A model generated the notes under the pieces. It saw only the letters and a program-made list of their open reading frames with translations, had not been told where the DNA came from and ran no database searches. Shown here one piece after another: positions 57,450 to 64,000 of a stretch of DNA of 64,000 bases. Both the position numbers and the translations under genes were made by a program. Every line of letters starts with the position of its first letter. The first letter of the stretch is position 1. Where the stretch lies: NCBI GenBank assembly GCA_023014365.1, contig JAEBUN010000007.1, positions 1,364,001 through 1,428,000 of the forward strand, read 5' to 3'. The DNA is from Lepiota brunneoincarnata. Taxonomy: Eukaryota; Basidiomycota; Agaricomycetes; Agaricales; Agaricaceae.

Positions 57450-60400
57450 GCCAGGCTATTGAGGAGTTCGCGACAGATTGGTACGCAGGGATTTATGTGC
57501 AGTTCACCATCACCATCGTCGCTGCTAAGCGTAGTGAGCAGAGTGAGGAGATCGGGGAGTTGGTAACTCATAAGGTGATGCGCTCTGTTTCAAATAGTGA
57601 CTAGTCACATTAGACGCTGCGACGTCTGTATTTCCATGTCTGACATTTCAATCCAGGGAAAGACGGTGAACAAAGGAATACAGCTGATCTTGTATACGGA
57701 GAGCACCCTTGCCAGTATTGGGGTAAACCACAACTATTTCATATATAATCCCCAGCAATCATCGCACTCGCGATCTCTGCAAATGCATAAACGCTGCCTG
57801 CGGGTGCGCGGCTGAATAAAAATTAGGACACCACATCTACATATCGTTAAACCCTCACTATAACGGACGCATCGACTTCCCTTGGCCCCTTTACCCCCTT
57901 GACTCGGATATCTGGGTCAACGACTCCCCAGCCCGCGCCACGAGGTGACATGGACGCAGTCCCTGCAACACGATCGAGTGGTGCTGAAAAACTCTTGGTG
58001 TATGCATTCCAACCCCTCACCAGGGGTCAGGTTTGCAGCAGGGGAGATTGTGCCGAAAATGGTGTCCTTGAGTCCAGGAGCAGAGAACAACCTCCGAACA
58101 CTACGAATTTCTTCCCTAGATATTGCAATATCCACGGGCTTAGTGAATATTACAAAATCAATAAGAGGGTGGGTGGAGGGATCCGAGCTGGCGCGGGTAA
58201 TGGAACCATCTACGCGGTCAGGAATCAGATCTATGTCCTTACCAATATCAAACATGTACGAACGTGAAATGGGATGTAGGTTCACAGTCAGAGTCGAGTG
58301 AGGGGTACGTGATTTCGACATGTGGGGAATTTGGGCCTCCAGTCGGATCGACTAATCCTGCCTTGAGTGGGCAGGGAATCGAACCCTTGTGATGTGATTC
58401 GTTGGAAGTGGTTGAGCAAGAAGAGGTCCTGTTCGTGTCTGGTTCCACTGCTTCAACGGTATCTGCTGGTCAAAACTGGATGTGTTGCATAAATTTGGCG
58501 ATGCCAATCCCAAACTTTAAGAGTGTTGTGAGGGACGAAACTCATCCTGCGTGCAGAATCCGTCCCTGCACACATTTTCATTGGGTATTTAAGTAGGACA
58601 TTTGTACTTAGATACCTCAGCTCCTAACGACGAGGATGTCTCTGTTGGAATTAGCAATTCCGGAAAACTGGTGGAATGCCAATCACCAGTGCCCCTGACT
58701 GCCTCACAGGAGGCCATGTTGTAGGTAGATTATATACATATGTAGTTTACCAGTAGTACCTTGTCCGTTACTCCCCTCCCCTCCCTCTTGTCGCCCCTCA
58801 TTGTCTCTCACGAATGCACGCCCCCGTCGCTGTCCACCTTCTTGAGCTGATTTCAATAGTCTCCGCTGCCATAAGACCTCTGACAGGCTACAGCATAACA
58901 GACTGCAGTTTCCTGACGTGCGGTTTCGCTCTCTCAGTCTCTCTCTCAGCTTTCACACTCTCCCAAGTTTTCCTATGGTCTCTCACTCAACCAAAGCAGC
59001 TGTGTTGACTTGTGGCCCCGTGTAAGGGCTAGGTCAACAGGGTCACTTGCCACCGATGACGATGAAATCGTAATTATCGACCTCGTTGGAAATGTTGTCT
59101 AAATCTTTGATTAGCACGGCACCAAGAGCCATGTGAATTCCTAGTAAGGTGGAAAGGAGCAGAGCTTGGAATTTTGAGTCCATGGTGGTTCACGCGGAGG
59201 TTAGTTGAGTGAGGATAAATATTGTACGGGGATCCAATTGATATACATAGTCGTTGAAAGAAGTATTGATGATTTGAAACAAACGGTGATAACAAGAACA
59301 GGGCATGTGTCTGGGGTTACCTGAGTTGCAGCATAGAATTGAAGTTTTCCGACATGGACCCACATTTCCATTTCGTACGACATTCATTCCTTCTCCTTTC
59401 ATCATTTTAGCGCCCACATTCTTACTAAACCTACATTTAAAACTTCGAGTTGTAAGACTTATATTACCTCTTTATTGCTTACGATGCTGGGGTGAGTGGC
59501 TATATAGTCACCTAACCAGCACATCTGCGTTACACGAGTCGGCCTGTTGAACACGACTCAAAGATACGACTTCTAGAAGGAAGTCATAAAGTCTCGCCTA
59601 CTGCGAATCGAGTATGAAGGAAAGATGACGGTTCGCTGAACCATGAAATCGGAGCGTGCTGACGAATTCGTTAGCTTCCATTCACATGCATGTTTCACGG
59701 ACAACCTGAACTGTAGGCCGCCCGAGTTGGGAGCATCTTTGAACTCTGGAATGGGAGCCTATCGCGCCGTTGCGCCGGGCCGAAGACCTTTGACGTTTGT
59801 TCGGGTCAGCTCACAGGTGATCGACATGTGAGAATGACAAGATCTAGCCGCCGTGAGCAGCGCTTCCTTCTTGTGATGTCGCTCTCGGGCTTTCTCGCTG
59901 GGGGTGAAGTCACCAATCGCACGGCAAAGACTCCCGATATAGGCAAAAGCTGGTCTTTCGAAACAGATGTATTTTGATGATCCAGACATGTGGGTCTGCC
60001 ATGGGAGATTCAGAACAGCTTCGGACCTAATCGCCTCTCGGACCAAGCTGAATGATAGAGCTTTCGATATGCAATAAATAGAATATACTTCGCGATGAAC
60101 GGATGGTCAATCGATCAACACTCATCCTACGGGCGTCACAAGCGCCCTGAACACATCGAATCTACTTCTGCCACGGTTGCACCCGCGCAACTGGGCGTTC
60201 GTTTTGTCCGTGTTCCATGGGGCATCAGCAGAACACCTGGGGGAGTAGATCGGATTTGGATTATGATGGAGAGTGCTGTGGGTACGGTTTGGAGGCGTAT
60301 GACGAATCCCTGGCACGCGCACACCGCGTGCATCTTCAGAAGCACGCCGTTGGTGAACGAATATGGTAGCAGTGTTTGACCGAAACTCGGGTGTTGGATA

Positions 60401-60578
60401 TTCTGATATATACCCGAGCCATGATTTCCAAGCGTGACACCGGGAAAGGCGAGGCGATTGGCGGAAAGATTTATTCCAGCTCAAGCTCATTTACTGTTAC
60501 AAGTCGGCTAGGGACGTTAAAACAGGGTTACGAGATATAGTACATTGTTAATGCAATATTATCATTGCTTCAATTTCC
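57450..60578. other. Long intergenic region
   Basis: About 3.1 kb with no well-supported gene. An open frame on the minus strand at 59759-60046 reads like protein (SGSSKYICFERPAFAYIGSL, then KARERHHKKEALLTAAR) but lacks an ATG exon and a known domain. It could be an exon or relic of an unknown gene. The remaining frames look random. Confidence 0.4.
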
Positions 60579-61960
60579 TTAGTTCAAAATATTGCCGGCA
60601 GTTAGTCCCTGAAGACGACTTAGGCATCGATTTGCAGTGCAACGGTGCAGCGGGTTGGCACCGAACTTCCAGCAATCTTGGAGCAATGGCCAGATCCAGC
60701 CCATTGGATGGATCTTTCTCACAATGGTGTTCGCTAAAATCTGGCGCTTCCGCTTTGCTGTGTACCAAAGCAATTTGGTGTTCACTCCATCTGCGATAAG
60801 GCGCTATACCGCTGAGGATCTGGGATGAACCATATTGGTGGACCGAGCATCAGGAGGAGGCAATAGTGCGTACCTCCAGAAGGACCATTCCAAGACTGAA
60901 CACATCAGATTGGGGCGTGAGTAGTTTGTTCTTGGTCTTTGGAGTGATCCCAGTGGCAGGGAGATTCCAGCAGAAGTGGCTCAAGGAGGACTTCAGGCGC
61001 GGAATACCTTGATGAGGGGGGGGGGGGCATCGTAAGCATAGATGCAACCTCGGAGGGGTTGAATTAACCAACCGATAAATGGCAGTGGAGGCTCCCAGTA
61101 AATCCTTTGACTGCCCAGGATCTTTGCACGACCAAAGTCGGATATCTGGGGAAGTAACTTCCCTTTCGCTGTCTACGTGTAATAGGATGTTGTTCTTGGA
61201 CAACAAGAAGTTAGTGTCTATTGTAGGTAACCAGTATATGGCGCATACTGGAGTGAGATCGCCATGGACGATGTTCCAGTGGTGCAGGTGAACTACACCT
61301 TGAACAACCCCGATTGACTGTCAAGTGGCCGAGTCACAGGGTAGCACGGGTATAGCACAGGTCTTTACACACCAATTCATGGCGATCTGTACTGGGGTGT
61401 TTCATAAGATAGGTCATGATGTTTCCATCCGGCCTGTATGGAGATATGAGAGCCGGAACAATCATCTTGTTCGAGCGATAGATTCCGAGGAACGGTAAGA
61501 TGTTGGGGTGGGGTTGGGCGCGCTGCCATGTTTCCACCTCGTTGCGAAGTCTCTATGGAGAAGGAGTCAAAAAGCTGAGCCCGCAATTCCGAAGAAAGTA
61601 ATCCCACCCTATTAAGCGTTTTCTGCTCGTCTTCACTTATAAGGTGTGATCCCCGGAAAGACTTGACCGCGAGCTGGACAGAAGAGCCGTTAGAATGCAC
61701 AATGGAAATGCCGCGAACGAGATACCTGCTGGGTGCCATCTTTGTGGCTGTCCGTCCAAAATGCCAGGTGGATGTCCGAGAAACCTCCCAATGCAACGGT
61801 CTCTTGCCGAACATATTGTATTTCGTGTGGGTAGACCTCCCTGATCGACTGTACGAGTGGTGAACCAGATCATGTTACTCAATGAAGAGCTGTTACTGAC
61901 CCTTGCCATGAAGGCTCAAAGAACTGGGGTAGGGTACGAGGGCAAGAATGCCTTTTTATG
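60579..61960 (-). CDS. TKL-type protein kinase, frame-disrupted
   Basis: Ser/Thr/Tyr kinase of the tyrosine-kinase-like group abundant in Agaricomycetes. N-lobe: VYPHEIQYVRQETVALGGFS and DIHLAFW (glycine loop), then LAVKSFRGSHLISEDEQKTL (catalytic Lys) after an intron. PHPNILPFLGIYRSNKMIVP follows helix C. Catalytic loop: VVHLHHWNIVHGDLTP, then NNILLHVDSE across an intron. Activation segment: PQISDFGRAKILGS, later SRYSAPEVLLE (APE) and LTPQSDVFSLGMVLLEV. The end reads WPLLQDCWKFGANPLHRCTA, stop at 60579. Two apparent one-base shifts interrupt it: an AAA run before DFG (plus 61164-61166) and one before WPLLQDCW (about 60690). All catalytic residues are present, so either the assembly has indels or this is a recent pseudogene. 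A 12-base G run (61016-61027) lies within the gene. The 5' exon is uncertain. Confidence 0.65.
61016..61027. repeat. 12-base poly-G tract
   Basis: Lies within the kinase gene between the DFG exon and the APE exon, probably in an intron. Confidence 0.95.
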
Positions 61961-61967
61961 CTTGACA

Positions 61968-62441
61968 TTATCGCATGTGATAGGTCATGGGGGGTTGGTC
62001 GATGTCATCTCCAGCGGCTCTAGGGAGAGATAAACATATACACTCATAGACAGCCCAAGCTCCCCACGTCTTCCGGCCGATTGTAAATGTTTGTCTAGCC
62101 ACCTGAGCCAATGCGATGATAGGGTAAGGCTCGGGATCTAATTCGATCTCCGTTACATCGTGAAGACGAAGGTGATAAGAGACTGGTGTAGGTGTGACAC
62201 CCATGCGAGCATTTAAATCATGTTTGGGTGTTTCTGCTTTGGAGCAGAGCCAGATCAATAATTTCCGTTCATCTACCGCCAGGGCTAATCTTGGTGCGTG
62301 GGCAACGGTCGCACATAAGCAGTCGTAGTGCCGCACGGTGCTTCCGACGCGAAGACCAGAGTGATGACTTCCGACATCATGGCGGCTAGAGAGAAGAAGC
62401 CCCATAAACTTGTTACCGCTCCTGGATGGTCTGTCTGCCAC
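61968..62441 (-). CDS. Hypothetical protein exon, unknown function
   Basis: Open frame of about 157 codons on the minus strand, reading LLSSRHDVGSHHSGLRVGST and LALAVDERKLLIWLCSKAET, then DVTEIELDPEPYPIIALAQV. It extends upstream past an in-frame GTG to a plausible acceptor at about 62480 (NNTTLWLFRLVADRPSRSG), so the true start is probably in a short exon near 62550. The composition is ordinary globular protein. No domain was recognised. It is divergent from the mitochondrial EF-G gene, with very little room between them. Confidence 0.4.
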   Translation of the reverse strand: MADRPSRSGNKFMGLLLSSRHDVGSHHSGLRVGSTVRHYDCLCATVAHAPRLALAVDERKLLIWLCSKAETPKHDLNARMGVTPTPVSYHLRLHDVTEIELDPEPYPIIALAQVARQTFTIGRKTWGAWAVYECICLSLPRAAGDDIDQPPMTYHMR

Positions 62442-62579
62442 TAGACGAAAGAGCCAGAGCGTCGTGTTGTTCTGCGATCAAAACGATGGGTCAATGAACG
62501 CGTCGCCGGGTATCGCTGACTAAGCAATGACGCGCCAAAATTTCGAGTGATCATCCCGACCAGCTCAACACCGGCCACC

Positions 62580-64000
62580 ATGCTTGTGGGTCGTCTGTGG
62601 GCATACACGCGTTGTGCGCAGCGATCACACCTTCCTTTTATTCTCCTTTCGGGTGCTAGGGCGGCGTGCTGCCTCGGCTGCGGCAGCTGTCAGGTCTACC
62701 AATAGCACACCAGACGTTTCGCAGGCACCCTATTACCTTCTTACGGACAAGGACCACAAGCGGCTCAACTTCCAAAGAAATATTGGCGTCTCGGCTCACA
62801 TTGACTCGGGGAAAACTACGCTAACGGAACGCATATTGTACTATACGGGACGAATCAAGGATATCCACGAGGTAGGTCTCTCCTCTGTGATCATCTGGAG
62901 ATAATGTACTGTGCTGGAGCAACATCCAGTAGCATATATCCCTTTCCCAGAATCTTTGGAACCCCTGCTTACGCCTTTGATATAACCTAGGTGCGAGGAA
63001 AAGATGCAGTCGGTGCAAAGATGGACAGCATGGACTTGGAACGCGAAAAAGGCATTACGATACAGAGTGCTGCCACCTTCTGTGACTGGGAAACTACCGA
63101 TCCTATAACCAGCGACAAGCAGAAATATGCAATCAATATCATCGACACACCCGGTATGAAATTCACTGAGGGGCCGCCGTCCCGTGGCTGACTATATCAA
63201 CACCAGGACACGTCGATTTTACCATTGAGGTTGAACGTGCGTTGCGCGTATTGGATGGGGCGGTGTTGGTTTTATGTGCTGTTGCCGGTGTCCAGGTTCG
63301 TACCTTTTACCTCTAAAGCCATAACTCCAACTCCCCTACCACCCAGAGCCAAACAACAACCGTGGATCGGCAAATGCGTCGTTATAACGTTCCCCGTATA
63401 TCTTTCGTCAACAAGATGGACAGGTGGGCATCACGTGCACTTCCTATCTGTGTTTTTTTGTCTTATCAATCCAGACCTGGTGCAAACCCTTGGAGAATTG
63501 TCAACCAGATTCGGACTAAGCTCTGCATACCAGCAGCTGCAGTGCAAGTGCCAATTGGTGTGGAGGACGAATTTAAGGGTGTCGTTGATCTTGTCCATTG
63601 GCGGGCCATCTACAACCAAGGTTATAAGGGGTATGTTAGCCTCGTCCTATACCTGGTCGTATGCTCACGTATTGTTCAGTGACGAGGTAGTGGTTTCTGA
63701 GGAGATACCAGCTCCTGTCATGGACTTGGCCAGGGAAAAACGTCAAGAGCTCATCGAGCAGTTAGCTGAAGTGGACGACGAGATGGGCGAAATATTCCTG
63801 AACGACGAGGTCCCGACTAATGAACAAATTGCTGCTGCGATTCTCCGGGCAACTGTTGGTCTCAAGTTCTCACCTGTGTTCCTCGGCTCTGCGATCAAGA
63901 ACACTGCAGTCCAGCCTCTCTTGGACGGAGTCTGCGCATACCTTCCCAATCCGTCGCAATCTGAGGTCTTGGCCCACGATACAAATGCACCAGCTGGATC
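62580..64000 (+). CDS. MEF1: Mitochondrial elongation factor G, 3'-truncated by window
   Basis: Mitochondrial translation elongation factor G1 (GTPase driving ribosomal translocation). ATG at 62580 begins a mitochondrial presequence, [20 protein letters not shown]. The mature part starts [20 protein letters not shown] (P-loop AHIDSGKT), then [18 protein letters not shown]. After an intron: [20 protein letters not shown] (switch I). [20 protein letters not shown] is split by an intron inside DTPG|HVDF. NKMDR supplies the guanine-specificity motif. The domain II insert [20 protein letters not shown] follows, then [20 protein letters not shown]. The gene runs off the window. In the presequence (about 62661-62665) the frame slips by one base between the ATG-linked part and [12 protein letters not shown], another apparent indel. 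Confidence 0.88.

Noticed and set aside
58330..58460. tRNA T-arm-like sequence (GGTTCGATTCC on the minus strand)
   Set aside because: No matching acceptor stem, D-arm or anticodon arm at the correct distance.

Overview
The window looks like nuclear DNA of a filamentous basidiomycete (Agaricomycetes). The genes carry many short GT-AG introns of roughly 45-65 bases, exons can be very small, and the families present (F-box twins, P-loop G-domain protein, TKL-type kinase, RBR E3 ligase, terpene-synthase-like protein) are typical of that class. Cantharellales/Rhizoctonia-like is my best guess from the protein style, but this is inference, not a search result. No tRNA, rRNA, transposon or CRISPR was recognised.

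Layout. 1-2.4 kb: two short-chain dehydrogenase paralogs in tail-to-tail orientation. 2.6-5.8 kb: Topors-like RING E3 ligase. 6.5-8.7 kb: homeodomain transcription factor containing a 12-base microexon. 11.0-13.9 kb: bromodomain protein. 17.2-21.0 kb: phospholipase D with both HKD motifs. 24.3-27.3 kb: Nup84/Nup107 nucleoporin. 27.4-30.9 kb: two tandem F-box proteins of identical length. 31.8-32.9 kb: P-loop G-domain protein. 33.1-33.8 kb: histone-fold subunit of DNA polymerase epsilon (Dpb4/POLE3 type). 34.7-36.7 kb: single-pass membrane protein. 37.2-45.3 kb: four-copy tandem array of one secreted-protein family. 47.8-50.0 kb: RBR E3 ligase. 50.5-51.2 kb: small membrane protein. 51.4-52.8 kb: HAL2/MET22-type bisphosphate nucleotidase. 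53.1-56.0 kb: uncharacterised multi-pass membrane protein. 56.2-57.4 kb: terpene-synthase-like protein. 60.6-62.0 kb: damaged TKL-type kinase gene. 62.6 kb to the end: mitochondrial elongation factor G, cut by the window.

The standout is the 37-45 kb array. After splicing by eye, the best copy (41956-43122) is a 276-residue protein with a signal peptide followed by a miniature protein-kinase fold: glycine-rich loop, strand-3 lysine, helix-C glutamate, HGDxHPGN catalytic loop and DFG, then only 37 more residues. It looks like a secreted minimal kinase lacking most of the C-lobe. The other three copies are in graded decay: one has a displaced splice donor, one has lost K/H/D plus a frameshift, and one has two stop codons. 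This suggests a fast-turnover secreted kinase family that I do not recognise as described in fungi.

A second theme is data or allele quality. At least seven conserved genes show apparent small indels, mostly single bases beside short homopolymers, that break otherwise clear domains. Genes with such breaks are annotated as one CDS and the break is stated.
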